Positions 1-12,367 of a DNA stretch of 64,000 nt are shown piece by piece (position 1 is the first letter of the stretch; the number at the start of each line of letters is the position of its first letter). Position numbers and translations under genes: made by a program. The stretch comes from Lepeophtheirus salmonis. Its lineage: Eukaryota > Arthropoda > Copepoda > Siphonostomatoida > Caligidae. The stretch is from the NCBI RefSeq assembly GCF_016086655.4, contig NC_052131.2, positions 7,175,940-7,239,939 on the forward strand, given 5' to 3'. The notes under the pieces were generated by a model. The model searched no databases, was not told the DNA's origin, and saw only the letters and a list, made by a program, of their open reading frames with translations.

Positions 1-2750
1 GAGATACCATCTATAAAAAAAGTAATTAATTGATTGAGCTCATGAAATACATGTTTACAAATTGAATATAAAAATAACTTGCTAGAATATCCTCGATAAA
101 AATAATTCAGAATCAAGAATTTGACGAAGATCTATCTGAAGAAAATTATATCAAAAAATACAGCCTTGTACTTTATTCATTCTCAAAGATTTATTTTTTC
201 ATGATGGATAACACTTTTTTGAAAAACTGTAACATAGAGTGGTTCTTATTGACACACAATGAAGACATATATCCGTTTTGCTTATTAATCACTCCAAAGT
301 ATGAAAATGAAATATTCATAAGTTTTCCACAGATATGGCAGAATTTGAAAACTTGGTTAACCTACTGAGCTTCAAGCTACAGTATACTATTGCGTTTGAT
401 AAATTGATTAGGTAATTAATTATTAGGGAAATTGCAAAGGTTATCAAAATCTTGTACGTATAAATCCAACAAAATACCCAATTGGAAGAAATGTCACCAA
501 TGTAAAACTTCATACATGACTTCAAATATGTTGGCATCAATTGTAGCTCACTACCATAATTATATATGAAGTTATTTGAGTTAAAAGAAATTTACAAATT
601 CGAAATGTTGAAAATGAATTGAAAAATGGTTTTTTGTTTTAGGTTGGAGAAAAAGTAATTTCGTATTTTCTACTTTATTTCAATGCTTTATAAGAAGTGT
701 GACAATCATCCGACTTAAGCCAAGTATGCCTCGTTCTGTTTAATAACTTAGGATATCGAGAATCCAACATCATAATTTCCTACTCGTAAAAACCCTTGTG
801 CCTATTGGCAAGACACTCAGACAACCAATTTTCACAGGCCTATATTGAGGCCAAATTTATACCCCCATGCGTGTTGACCATAGACGGGAATAGGTGGTGG
901 TCACCTGGTGTCAGTTCCGGACTGAAGGGGTGGGGGAGGGATAAGAAATTCCCATCCAAACTCATAGAACTTCTAGCGCGTCATCAAACATGTGTGCAAC
1001 CTCCTATTCACCAATGTTGATCACTTTGGTTCGATTGCCAGCTTCAGATGGTCTTTTTTTTTCAGAGTAGAGGGCAGAATTGAGCAGGGGGAAAATAGCT
1101 TGAACCACTGTTGTGTTACATGAACTAAATGAGTGTCGGTTCCATATACATTGCAAATTTTCTTTCAGGTATTAAAAATGTAAAATATGGCGAATTTCTT
1201 TCTTTGAGACCTCTATACTCGACGCAAAATAATTCACAACTGAACTGTTCAAGTGCAATACTCTCTAAAAAGCGTTTGTTTTATCAAGAATGAACAAGAT
1301 ATTCTTTGTTAAAAATAGGGCGGGAAATACGGAATTACTTTTTCCCCGACCTTTATATTAGAAATTGGAGAAATTAAAATATTTTGAAATTGTGATGGCT
1401 AAAATCACAAAGAAAGTACATGGGTTAGGATTGAAAGGGAAGTAATACATGGTTCAGGGAATGATTTTAATAGTTATTCTTAATCTATAGATATTGTAAT
1501 CCAAATGTAAATATGTATTGTAATTGAATGTAATATCTTAGAAAATCGAAGTTTTTTTAAAATTCATGATTTAGGTGTATGATCTTATGGTTCTAACTTC
1601 ATCATGTTCTTATCAATGACGTCATATCCTCACTTTTTATAGATAATTTGGTATTTGTTAACTTTATTCTTACTTATAAATGTTGTAATGAGTTATAGGT
1701 GGTGACAAATAAATAGCATATGACGTCACTGTTATAAAGAATAATGAATACTGTTTCTTGATGTCATGAATTAGTATCAGTTTTGATTCTTCAAAAGCTT
1801 ATTTTTTTATGCAAAAACTTAATTTGATAATTAATATGTTATAAATACTCCAATTCAGTGGAGTCAATTAATTTTTGGGGAAAAAGGGGCGTTGTCCCCT
1901 CTGAAACAAATATTTCAGAGGCTGGCAAGACGAAAATTAAGGTTTTTATTTTTTTAACCACCATAAAAATATTTTTAAAGTTAATAAATATAAAAAAGAT
2001 AATGAGCTGTTTAAATCTGTAGTATTAAGGCAATAGTAATTATCCTATAGTAAAAATTGAGCCATTTCGTCACTCAGTGTAATACATATCTTTCAATTAA
2101 GGATACTTGTTCCATCATGTAGGGTTCCCTTTAGAGAAATTTATAATATAAAATGTACACAGAAGGAATATGAAAGGGTTATGACTCACGGTTTAAACAA
2201 ACTCTAAGAATAAAAAATTTACATAATATTTTTTAGTGCCTAATTGTTCCATAAATTCACGAAAAAAATATTTATCCTTCATTATATTTTCAAAAAAAAA
2301 AATCAAAGAAAAGTTTTTTAAAATCTATTTATTTATTTACCATAATTAAATATCAAAAACAGATTAGTATATATTTTGTTTACATATGTGACTATGAATG
2401 AGTATAAATATGAAAAGATAATTTGTTTAAAAGTTTTTTTCATCTCTTAATCAATCATTTACTACACATTGATGATATTAACGTAGGTCAACAAAATTAT
2501 ACTTTGTCAAAAATCTTTTAAGTATTATATTTCATTCTAGTAGTAATTATGACTTGATCACGAATCTGTAACTATTTCTTCCGTATTAAATCTAGATTTC
2601 AAGAATTTTCAAGTCGAACTTTTTGATTATTAAACACTTTTCTGAGGTTTAAAAAAAATTTATATTGGAGTGTCTTAGGATTCAAACTTTAAATGTGAAA
2701 TATAAACACATATTAGGAAGTAAAATAAAATTTTGCAAAACATACTTTAT
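1..2750. other. AT-rich non-coding stretch
   Basis: No open frame with recognisable protein content on either strand. It holds a GC-richer island at about 856..1065 (listed separately) and a low-complexity stretch near 1860..1960 that begins with a G-rich motif (ggggaaaaaggggcg). If the receptor gene continues to the left, this would be intron. Confidence 0.6.
856..1065. other. GC-rich island of unknown nature
   Basis: About 200 bp clearly richer in G and C than its surroundings, including runs such as ggggtgggggaggg. A 74-codon frame (796..1020, plus) crosses it but matches no family I recognise. It could be the eroded remains of a transposable element or a host exon. I cannot decide. Confidence 0.3.
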
Positions 2751-2754
2751 GTAT

Positions 2755-2875
2755 ATGGATTGCATCAAAAGGTTTCTAGGATAGATGGAGAAAATGTAAT
2801 ACTATAATGTTTACTTATACTTAATCAGTGCAACTCCATCTAACCAATTAAAAAAACATTAAAATAACAAAAAAA
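2755..2875 (+). repeat. Copy of a dispersed repeat tail (SINE-like candidate)
   Basis: The segment around 2795..2870 (ataatgtttacttatactta, then actccat, then an A-rich end with aaacattaaa) closely matches 30490..30555. Both copies lie on the plus strand and end in A-rich sequence, as expected of a short retroposed repeat. The part upstream of this tail matches only weakly. Confidence 0.35.
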
Positions 2876-3105
2876 ATGGAGAAAGACAGACTAACTTTGG
2901 TGTCAATTCAAGATTTTTTTTGTAGACTAAAGTTGACTCCTACATATAAAAAAGGGCAAACTACTTTAAAAATTCAGATCAAATTTTTTCAAAAATCAAA
3001 ATTTGATGTGAAAAAACTAATAGAGATTAATGATCAATATGACAAGTTCTACAAAAATGGTATAGATAATTTTTATATGTTTTTTTTTGTTGACTTGTGT
3101 AATAA

Positions 3106-3732
3106 TCAATTATTGCAACAATTTGGACAGGATTTATCATAAGTTTCTTCTAATGTAGACCGACTGATATCAATTCCAATATTTTTCTCTAATGCGTAAA
3201 TTTCCATTCGTGATCTATTATACTCTGCTACTTTGACAGCAATGTCCTCAAACATATGCTCAATCCCTTCTCCTGTTCTGCATGAAATTTTATAAATACC
3301 TGATACCAAATTATGACACTGCTGATGGAAAATTGCCATATCATGATCAGACACTCGTATTTTGGATTTTAAATCAAATTTATTTCCACACAAAAATATC
3401 ATAGCATTTTCAGCATTCATGACAATATCAAGTAGATGTTGGGATAGAAGATGAAAGGTATCAGGACAATCCAAGGCATACACAAGTATAGCTGCTTTTG
3501 AAAACTTGTAGTAACTAGATGTGATTGAGCCAATCCGCTCCATGCCTCCAGTGTCCCAAAGTGTTATTTGAAGACGTTCATTCGCGTATGTTTTGGTAAA
3601 ATGGTCCAGTCCAAGTGTAGATTTTTTGTCTGTGAAAGTATCTGTTGTGAATCTCCGAAACAATGAGGACTTTCCCACTCCATATTCACCACAAAGAATC
3701 ACTTTCTGCTCAGGGAATTTAACTGTCGCCAT
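3106..3732 (-). CDS. Rab/Ras-like small GTPase, intronless
   Basis: A complete 208-residue small GTPase. The P-loop is GEYGVGKS at residues 15-22 (G1). Switch II reads WDTGGME at 59-65 (G3), where the family normally has WDTAGQE. G4 is GNKFDL, G5 is SCRTGEG. The C terminus ends CPNCCNN, a CC-type motif suited to geranylgeranylation, so the product should sit on a membrane and act in vesicle traffic. Length and layout fit Rab proteins. The switch II position matching Ras Gln61 is methionine, which usually weakens GTP hydrolysis; the Ala before Gly is Gly. The reading frame has no introns although the neighbouring gene is split into short exons, so a retrocopy is possible, but no poly-A tail or target duplication was seen. 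The start at 3732 gives the full P-loop spacing and has G at -3 and +4. I cannot assign a Rab subfamily. Confidence 0.88.
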   Translation of the reverse strand: MATVKFPEQKVILCGEYGVGKSSLFRRFTTDTFTDKKSTLGLDHFTKTYANERLQITLWDTGGMERIGSITSSYYKFSKAAILVYALDCPDTFHLLSQHLLDIVMNAENAMIFLCGNKFDLKSKIRVSDHDMAIFHQQCHNLVSGIYKISCRTGEGIEHMFEDIAVKVAEYNRSRMEIYALEKNIGIDISRSTLEETYDKSCPNCCNN

Positions 3733-5846
3733 TCCTTTGTTGCTTTATCAATTTTGCACTTCAAAATTACAATATTTTACAAGTCTGTGTAAATTCAAAT
3801 ACTGACTACGATATCCCAAAAAACTATTTAAAAAAATTAAATACAGCCTCGCATTGTAATAAGGGTTCTTCACATGGAAGATTACTATAGAAGGGAAAAT
3901 AAGGGCATTGGGAGTGTAAAAATGAGCTATTCCTCTTAACTTACACAATCTACATATATATACAGTTGTAATTTGTGCATTTGTGCGAGCAAATGATTCA
4001 TATGAGCCTAAATACAATGCATCACCAAAATCTATTACATAAATGATTTTTATTTATTTGGAAGTACACATTAAAAACTATATACTTCTATTTTTCATAA
4101 AATATTTTTTTCTCATTGAAAAAAACAACAAAAAAAACAACACTTTTTCCGCTCTGTTTACAAAGTTTTCATCCCTTTTGATATTATACAATGATAGTCA
4201 AATGTAAATACTCTTAAACTTGACTGAGGAAAATAAAAATATGCAAAGTTATATCACATATAACACAAATTCCTTTTTTCTTGTTGTATAATCAGTTTCA
4301 TAAATGTTCGAAATTGCACATTGTAAAATAATGTAAATATAACAGACTGATATGGAAATAAGATTACGCAAAGATGTAATAACATGTCTTTGATTCATGT
4401 TATGGTGATAATTATAATAAAAGTAGCTAATAGATCGATATATTTTTAAATGACCGTAAGATTTAAGTCATTTTATGTTGTTAGTCCCATTTGAACATCA
4501 AATAGTTCACTATTTTCATAATATTAATGAAAATAGGTTTATTAATTTAATAATACTTGGTTTTTAGGTCTCCAAAAATGGCCAACATTAATATTGATGA
4601 CGTCACGTAATTTTTATCTATAAGTTGCACCTGAATATTAGTTGCAACAAATCAAAAATAGGAAAATCATTTTTTAAATAAAATTAAAAGGGAATCCAAT
4701 ATATAATCATTCATTTGGTGAGTGTGAGTTTGATATTCTTAAAACAATTTATACAAACTTTGCTTCTAATTAGTCAGGATTAATTTTATGTTTTCACGTT
4801 CATTGATTTCTAATCTATAATGTACGTATGGATTTATATTCCAAAGGAATAAGTGAAGCCGATTTTCAAATAATCAACACTAAATTGCTAACATTTTCTT
4901 TTGCTAGGCAATGTTTAAAATAAGTTATCTGCTAAAATAATATTATAAAATATATTTTATTACCGGTCATTGGAATGACAATTGATTAAATTTTGATAGA
5001 TCTTTTTTCTTTGTGTTTTAATAAAGGATTTAAAAAAAAGCACTATTCAAAATTGGCTCAAAATAGATACATATACTAATTGAAACAAAATATTTAGTTT
5101 AACGCCAAGTTTCAAGAAGGTAAGTCTATTATTAAGAAATAACTTTATTGAATATCTCAGAAACAATTAATTGGACGGGATGACCAATTGCAGTTCCCTT
5201 AATTCACTTATAAGTTGGAATAAAAATGTACATAGCATTAGTGGCCATCAATAATTCACAAACACACAAGTCCGTACAAGTCTAATCAGGTATAGACACT
5301 TATTCAAATATGATCTTACCAGGACAATCTGTTTCTGTGCATGTTTTTACTTGAACATGAAGTCATAACACATCGTAATTAAGATGAGCATTTAAATAAT
5401 TATATTAAATGGTATTAATATTTAAGCATAAGTTATCTATAATATTATTTTACGAATTGAATTATGTGAACAAAATTCACGTTATGCGTTATTTTGTGAC
5501 CTGCTTTTAATTTGTAAACCTCCGTTTATATATCTTAAGCCCTCAAATTTTTATTATATTAAATATAGACCCTTTATGTCTATAGTTCTAGATCAACCCC
5601 CATGACAAGGGGTCTATATATATACTACTTTGGGAACCAGGTGCGTTAAATGTTTACCAAACCGGAATAAACGATTATAAACCCCGCTGAGAATGATGTA
5701 CAGTTTGCCATGGAATTATAGAATCAAGAAATAATCACATATACAGCATAGATTGTTTAATTTCCCCTATTTAAAAAAAAAAAGCCCAATAGGGATACTT
5801 CTGACAATCAAAAACAAACATTATAACTGAAAATAACACGATCCCT
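3733..5846. other. AT-rich stretch without recognised gene
   Basis: Contains the presumed 5' flank of the GTPase gene on the minus strand and otherwise AT-rich DNA. Around 5560..5720 composition is slightly more balanced, but no convincing frame appears on either strand. Confidence 0.55.
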
Positions 5847-5847
5847 A

Positions 5848-5885
5848 TACCGGGTGCTGCGAAAAAATCTTATAGGTTAAAGAAA
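5848..5885 (+). repeat. Solo mariner-type terminal repeat
   Basis: After a TA dinucleotide the sequence CCGGGTGCTGCGAAAAAATC resembles the left terminal repeat of the element at 51359 (CCGGGTGCAGCAAACAAATC). I found no matching right end in the next 2 kb, so this is probably one end of a broken element. Confidence 0.4.
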
Positions 5886-5928
5886 AAACAATCATATAAA
5901 AAATTGTCTGTAAAAATCAAAACTTTTT

Positions 5929-6153
5929 TCACATATATATATATTTTTTACAGGCACCTAAAAGTCCAAAATAACGACCATTGTCGTAGAAATTTGCTAA
6001 CATATCAAGTTCTTCCTCGATTATACCTTCCAAATTTGTTGGCTTGGGTTTTTTGTTACATTTGCAAGAAACAAACACCTTACTGATGATGCCCTCCACC
6101 TTAAAAGCCCTGGGTGAATGGGAGACGAAATAAAAAAAAATTAACTGGTTCAT
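5929..6153 (-). pseudogene. Unrecognised 74-codon frame, possibly an element fragment
   Basis: This minus-strand frame has a composition that looks more like protein than its neighbours (a Lys/Pro-rich stretch KCNKKPKPTN followed by an acidic segment EGIIEEELDML). No family was recognised. Since a lone mariner-type end lies just upstream at 5850, it may be the inside of a decayed transposon. A host exon cannot be excluded, but I see no good splice sites. Confidence 0.2.
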
Positions 6154-6289
6154 TTAATTGAAGATTTGTACAAGGATAAAACGAAAGAAGAAATTCAATA
6201 TTTTATTAATAATTATACAATAAATAAAAAAATTGGTGTCCAGGTTCCTCTTAACTCCCACTTGAGTTCTACTAATTGCAAGTAAAACT

Positions 6290-6740
6290 TCTCAGCCCCA
6301 TTCTCAAGGAATTCTTCGTTGAAATATTAGAAGAGGAAGTAATCCACAAATTTCTGAATAATGGGAATATAACTTTTATTCCAAAAAAATCCTTATTGCA
6401 TTGATAACTATAGACCCATTACAATACTTGATACAACTTACAAAGTTCTAACAGTTATCTTGAACAGTCTTCTAAAGAAAGTTTTACCATATATAGTCGA
6501 CCTCTCAAAATGTTTTAATGAAAAAAAACTCTCAGAGGACGTACTAAGATCAGATCAAGATGAGATAGAATTGATTAGAAAAACAAATAAAGAATTTATA
6601 AAGATTATATTGATTTTGAGAAGGCTTTTGACTCTATAAGCCATAAATTTATTGTAAATCAATTATATAAGGCTGGTTTCCCCTCATGTGAGAATAAAAA
6701 TTATGTGGGAGTATGCCAGGTTTCTTATAATTTGATGATG
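6290..6740 (+). pseudogene. Non-LTR retrotransposon (LINE) reverse transcriptase fragment
   Basis: Broken reverse transcriptase of a LINE. From 6403 the translation begins DNYRPITILDTTYKVLT, the typical NYRPI block before RT motif A. From about 6603, in another frame, it reads DYIDFEKAFDSISHKF, which is motif A with the first catalytic aspartate (AFDS). Upstream, near 6380, IPKK fits the usual block before NYRPI. At least one frameshift and several stops separate the blocks, so it is dead. No YxDD motif C is seen before the homology fades near 6740, so the 3' part is missing. Known role of the family: target-primed reverse transcription in the nucleus. Confidence 0.8.
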
Positions 6741-6744
6741 ATAC

Positions 6745-8316
6745 TCTATAATTTAATAGGATTTTTTTATTATAGTTAAAAAACCTTCTACATGAAGCAC
6801 AATGCCTTAGCTAATCTCTATATTAGTTTTTGTAATACATTATAATCATAGAGTGAAGTTAAGAGAATAGATTTCTTTGATGAACATTTAGAATTTAATT
6901 ATTCACTTATTTTCTTCATATGTTCATTTTCTGAAAAAACTGTGCTCATTCGTTCCATTTTCTTATCTTTTCCAAATTGGTTCACATAATAATTTACCGT
7001 CAAAACGGGTCTAACGGTCACATAATTTAGGAATGTCACCACATTCATCAGTTATATGCAGTACGATATATTTAGTAGTAGTAAAAATGTTTGCAGTAAG
7101 CTATAGATCACACAGTTTTAAGTTTATATAAAATGTTATCTATAAGCGTAACATTTTATCCAATAATCAAGGTTCGGTTTTATTGAAATTATTTACCTTG
7201 ACACAAGTCTATCAATATCAAACTCATTTCATTTTTTTCAATAGGTGTTTCATATAGTAATAAATGTACCACAAACACCAACTGCTTCATTTCTTGTATG
7301 TAAAATTTATTCTTGTAAGATAATGAAAAAAAAAAAAACTCTATGTAGTTTTTATAGAGAAAAAATTACTGAAAGTTAAAACTTTTTTTCGTGATAAATT
7401 CATTTAATTTTATCTTTTAAGGAGAAAATAAAGAATGTGATTCATTGATCGATATTCCGATTTAATTTTTTTTCCGTAGTAAAAATGGATTGATTTTTTT
7501 ACAAATATATTGAATAGGTTTTTTTTTATATATAAGTATACCCATAGGGTTGTTCAGAAATAGAGTCCCATTGAAAACATTAAATTTCTTAAATGAATAA
7601 ACTCCTACCGCTGACCAATATCTCATTCATAAAAAACGGATTTATCTTAAGAAAAATCTCAGTTCAGAAATTAGGAATGGAACAACACTTATTATTTAAT
7701 AGGTGAACGTGGTGCTAAATTCTTTATCTAAAGTACGAATGATCATCTATCTTGGTTTAAATGCTTTTAAAAATATAATATATATTGATGAATTTAAATA
7801 TAATTATAATATTTTCCGTAGACTAATATTATTTAAAAAGTAAACTGTCATCTCTTTATAACAGTAATTCATTTTCTACTTCCAAAATTATATATAATCC
7901 TGCTAATTTTAAGGAAGGTCTTTGGTGTGTATTATCATAAGTCTTACTACCACTTTTTCCTTGCGCTCTCAAAATTCACTGTTTTTGTCCTTGTTTTCCG
8001 CAACTTGGCAGATAAATTGCAGTTATTATGCACAATGTACTCCACGGCTGCAATTAGGGAATTATATCTGAAATATGTACTAGTTTCCACCTCAGCCATA
8101 CCTCATATTGCAGATTTGCGAGTTTTAAGATAAGGGGAGATGGAAGGCTAAAATGTTTTGTCCTAAAATGGGTAATAATAGTATTTATATATATACTTAT
8201 GCAGTGTTGGCTAGAAGCTGCTTGGATAACAAAATCTCGATACCCAATACAATAAGTAAATTAGATTAAATTTAATGGAACTCTAATTCTAGACAACCCT
8301 TTAAAATACGACTTAC
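6745..8316. other. Non-coding stretch, probably receptor intron
   Basis: Lies immediately 3' of the last recognised receptor exon, whose donor at 8316 opens an intron here. I looked for the next expected receptor segment (glutamate-contact serine/threonine/arginine and first membrane helix) and did not find it. A frame at 7927..8133 (plus) is not recognisable. Confidence 0.5.
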
Positions 8317-8455
8317 CTCAATAGTGCCCCACTTTGGATCTTCAACTCGAATCAAATCGTATGTGAAACCCATTTCATCCTCAAATTTCCTCAATAAATC
8401 AATACAAAGTCCCGAACAACACTTTGTCGACTCCTGAGATGAGTTTGCATGACTT
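8317..8455 (-). CDS. Nmdar2: Nmdar2 exon g (glutamate-binding S1)
   Basis: 139 nt, acceptor catttacag 72 bp after exon f, donor gtaagt, phase 0 out. Encodes KCCSGLCIDLLRKFEDEMGF and TYDLIRVEDPKWGTIE, with the second pair of loop-1 cysteines. The next exon should begin near a N-x-x-W-N-G-type block; none was seen to the left. Confidence 0.92.
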
Positions 8456-11400
8456 CTGTAAATGAATTATTTGTAAAATATATTTTAACGTCATCTTCAA
8501 GAAGGATTGATAAAAAAACAACTTAACCTTAAGTGCTTTTCACTCATATAACAAGGAACACCCCTATTCATAGAACATTTTGATGAAATCGGATCTGGAT
8601 CGCTTAGAATGATAAAAGGAGGCTCTTCAAGGAATGTTATTTTCATGTAAAACTTCTCAGGTACGCCTTGTGGAGGCAGATGACTTCCACCTGGCCATAC
8701 TATATCTTTGATGTCTAAACCATTCCATGAATTCCATGTTCCGACCTACAATTGAAAGAAGGGGGATTAAAGAAGAACATTCTGGGAATATTCTTGGAGG
8801 ACTTGAGGAAAAGAGTGGATATAAATATCATACGATGAGTTCTCTTTTTTGTATCCTCTTTGATTATTGATCCCAATTTTGAACATATTCAAAATACAAA
8901 ATGATATCCCTTCACAAAATTTGAAAAAAATATAGCAATATTGATTTAAAAAATTAAGATTTATTATCAAATATATTATGTAAAAAAATTAATTATAAAT
9001 TTTATGATTCAACATGGAAGAGCTCACTTTTTCTTTTTCATTCCATGTCGGGTTGCGACCTTTGTTGAGTTTTGAATGAACATTGTTGCTATCTGGTTCA
9101 TCTGTCTTAATCTACGTATTACTTGTTTATGATAATTTATAGTAATCATAGTATTTATGCCAATTTGTTTCTTTCTTTCTCTCTTTCCTTAAATTCAACT
9201 CAAATCAATATTTCTTTTACACTATTCATGTATTTATTTATTAGTGATTCCTTTTTTTTCTCTTCAGGTTGAGAGCATTTCATTCTTTCATTTTTATTGG
9301 GGTAAATTGAACGCTGAATCTCTTATGTACACTCTTCTGAGTCCTTCAATGTAATGTAAAGTAAAAAATAACAAATACCTCTTCCCATGCTAATCCAGAA
9401 TTCTGTGTTCTAGGTTTGAAGTTCATGATTTTCATTTCTGTTTGACGAAGTGAGCCATCTACGTTGAATACTCGTTGTTTGCCAAAAGATGATAGTTTCT
9501 CGTGGCCAATGTTCATTGTTAAATTTAATAAATGTCTAAATAAAAAAAATCACCATGTACTCCTTTTTTAATACATACAGGGTTGATCTTATATAGTGGT
9601 ACACATTTTATTATTTTTAATCCGTAATGGCATGGTTGCTAAATCACGGAGGGGACAACAATACATCTTATTTCTGAAAAGAACTAGCTCAGACAATTAA
9701 AAAGAGTAAAGAAGATTCTAAATTTTCTCAAGACCAACAAAAATTCAGTGAATAAGCAGAACATCCGTTACATCACAACCGAACATCCATACAATGTTTC
9801 AGCTTAAGTGAGACATGCCTTCAGAACAAAAATTATAGCCATAATCACGATATTGGGTATTGTGGAGTCTTCCCTCCCATTTTTGTGGAGAGGAGGGAGC
9901 AGCTCAATGCAGATGCTTACATATAACTTCTAGTTAAGAAAGTGCTACTTTTGACCAGAGAAAAGTTCGGGACAACTTTTTTTTTTAATTAGAAGGAGCT
10001 CCATGTCATTGTACCGCTTAGACCCAAGCCTTCCTTAAATAAAGCTTTCCAACCTTTTGAGAAATTAACATGGGGCCGCGCTCCTCCCTAAACACGAAAC
10101 CCCTTGATATTTATCTTGGCTTGTCTGGAGGAGAGGGTGAGTGCTACTTCTCATAGAAGTTTCCAGTCTTTAGAGGCTTCTATTAAAAAGGCGTGAACCA
10201 AGCTTGAGTCTGATTACATAGTTATGGACTTCTAGGGATTTAAGCGTCGTTTTGAAGCAATTGTTTGAGCTTAAGCACTCACATAATGATTAAAAGTTTA
10301 GATGGCTACTATTTTCAGAAGATTTTTTTATATAAATGCCCTCACTAAACCTCTTGTTTAAATTTTACTCTTGATAAATTGAAAAAAATAAAGTGTACAC
10401 CACTAGTTAAGATCAACCCTGTATAGGTATATATAGACATTGCCGATGTTTTATAAGGTGTTGCAGGCACTTATAATCGACCTTACACTTTAACATAACA
10501 TATAGGCATCCGTTTGAAATTATTTTCTTTCCTCAAAAAATATTTGAAACATTAAAATTTGAATTTAGTAAAAGAGAAAAGGGACCTTACATTTATCTTT
10601 CTTAAAGACAACTTTTACAGCAAAATCCCCCTCACACAAATACTTTTATCATGGCTATTTTTCTTTATCAGTAAAATAGTTATTCAATGATAGAGAAAAT
10701 CAATTAAAATCTTCATCTTTAGGTAATATAAGATCTTTAATTATAATAATACAAAATAATGAGAGCTAAAGATATTCTAATACCTTAAAACAGTGATTGA
10801 GAACTGTTACATTACTACGTAGCCCGTAATTATATATATATATTTTCTCAACCTTTTTTGAAGATCTATTAATTTTTTAGAAATTCATATTTTTTTATTA
10901 TTGAGGTTGAGCTGTTTTTAGAGAAGCAGAAGATAAATGGGACCCGATATGATTGAAATAAGAAAATAATTTTTATTTAATAAAGAAAAGAAAATAATTT
11001 TCATTTTGGAAATAATCTCAAACACAGCCTATGTATAAATTTAAAAAAAAATGCAATAAAAAAAAATACCTAAAAAAATCTGGTCCCTGACGCCATCGAT
11101 AGGCATCATTGATATCAGCACATTTAAGCCCTTTATTAATAAAATTCTTGTTGCGTTTGACTATCATTGACTCTACACCGGTAAAAAATACTCTAAGAGC
11201 TAGAGACATAAACTTATCAAGAATTTTCATTTGGTCTACTTCAAAATGAATTCCTAAATAAACAAAAACATATTGACGTTTTATAATTAGTAAAAATGAC
11301 ATTTCTTACAGACCTAATGTTCCGACTGGTAAATTTTTTCGATGACTAATCCTAACGGTTGGATCCCCAATTACAGATTGAGTAACAAGCCAGAGGTAAT

Positions 11401-12331
11401 TGTGAGAAGTAAGGCCTGTCTCGTTAGCTTTTTTGAATATGATGGAAGCCTCACTTTGAGTACAATATAAAAGTATTATTCTAACCTCACTTGAAGTTAA
11501 CTCTTCCACACTCCAATTGTTACTTTCAGAGACTTTGAAGACATTTTGTATCACATATTGACTGAAAAAGTAAGATATAATAAAGTATTACAAAAGATTT
11601 TTTCTTTACTCCAGACTTCTTATAAAATATATTTATAAATTATTATCGTTATACTCGTATATAAATAAAGGTATCTACGTATATATATATTTAGGAGAGG
11701 TCAGGGGTAATTACATCTTTTATTATGTTTTTGGCTCTATTTACCAAACTTATTTGATAAAGATACGCCAAAATTTGGCACAACAAAGAAATATATATTT
11801 GCTAGTGTTATAATCTATGTAGCGATTATAGAGTTGCCCAAAAATTGAATTTGAGAAGAACCAGTCAAATGTTTCGACACTCTCTGGCAAGTTTGAATAA
11901 TAAATTAAGAAAAATAGTACATAATATTTCTGAGGAATAAATAACTAGTCATTTGAAGCTTTAAACAACTGTCAGTTAACTAGAGAAAATTAGTATGTTA
12001 TATGTTTATATAAGTTATACAATAAATCAATTATACTTATTATAGATAGGATAAATTAACTCACACAACTCTCTTTTTTCCCCCCGACCAGCCCAGAATA
12101 ATAAACTTTCATTGAATAGTAAATAATTAAATAATAAAGAAGCCTAAACAATACTTGGCTAATTACAATACTTATTACAGGTGACCTTTTTGTAATTAGC
12201 GTTACAGTATCTCAAATTTCTTTTCACTACGTTAATTTTGAATTTTGATAAAATTTCATCCGGTACTAGCAAAATATTTAATAATTTTAATGATATCACT
12301 TACTGGAAAAACAATATAAAACTAGCTTCAT

Positions 12332-12367
<36 letters not shown>

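Noticed and set aside
2876..3142. An 88-codon plus-strand frame just beside the GTPase
   Set aside because: Lysine- and phenylalanine-rich, no family resemblance, and its end overlaps the antisense of the GTPase C terminus. Treated as chance in A/T-rich DNA.
7927..8133. The next exon of the receptor
   Set aside because: I read both strands here for the glutamate-contact block and the first membrane helix and found neither; the minus strand has stops in all frames that matter.
11018..11302. Receptor exon d extended upstream from the ATG at 11302
   Set aside because: The upstream part is the 60-bp intron with proper GT and AG ends; splicing restores the conserved reading …VGTLG-IHF, and retention adds a stop.
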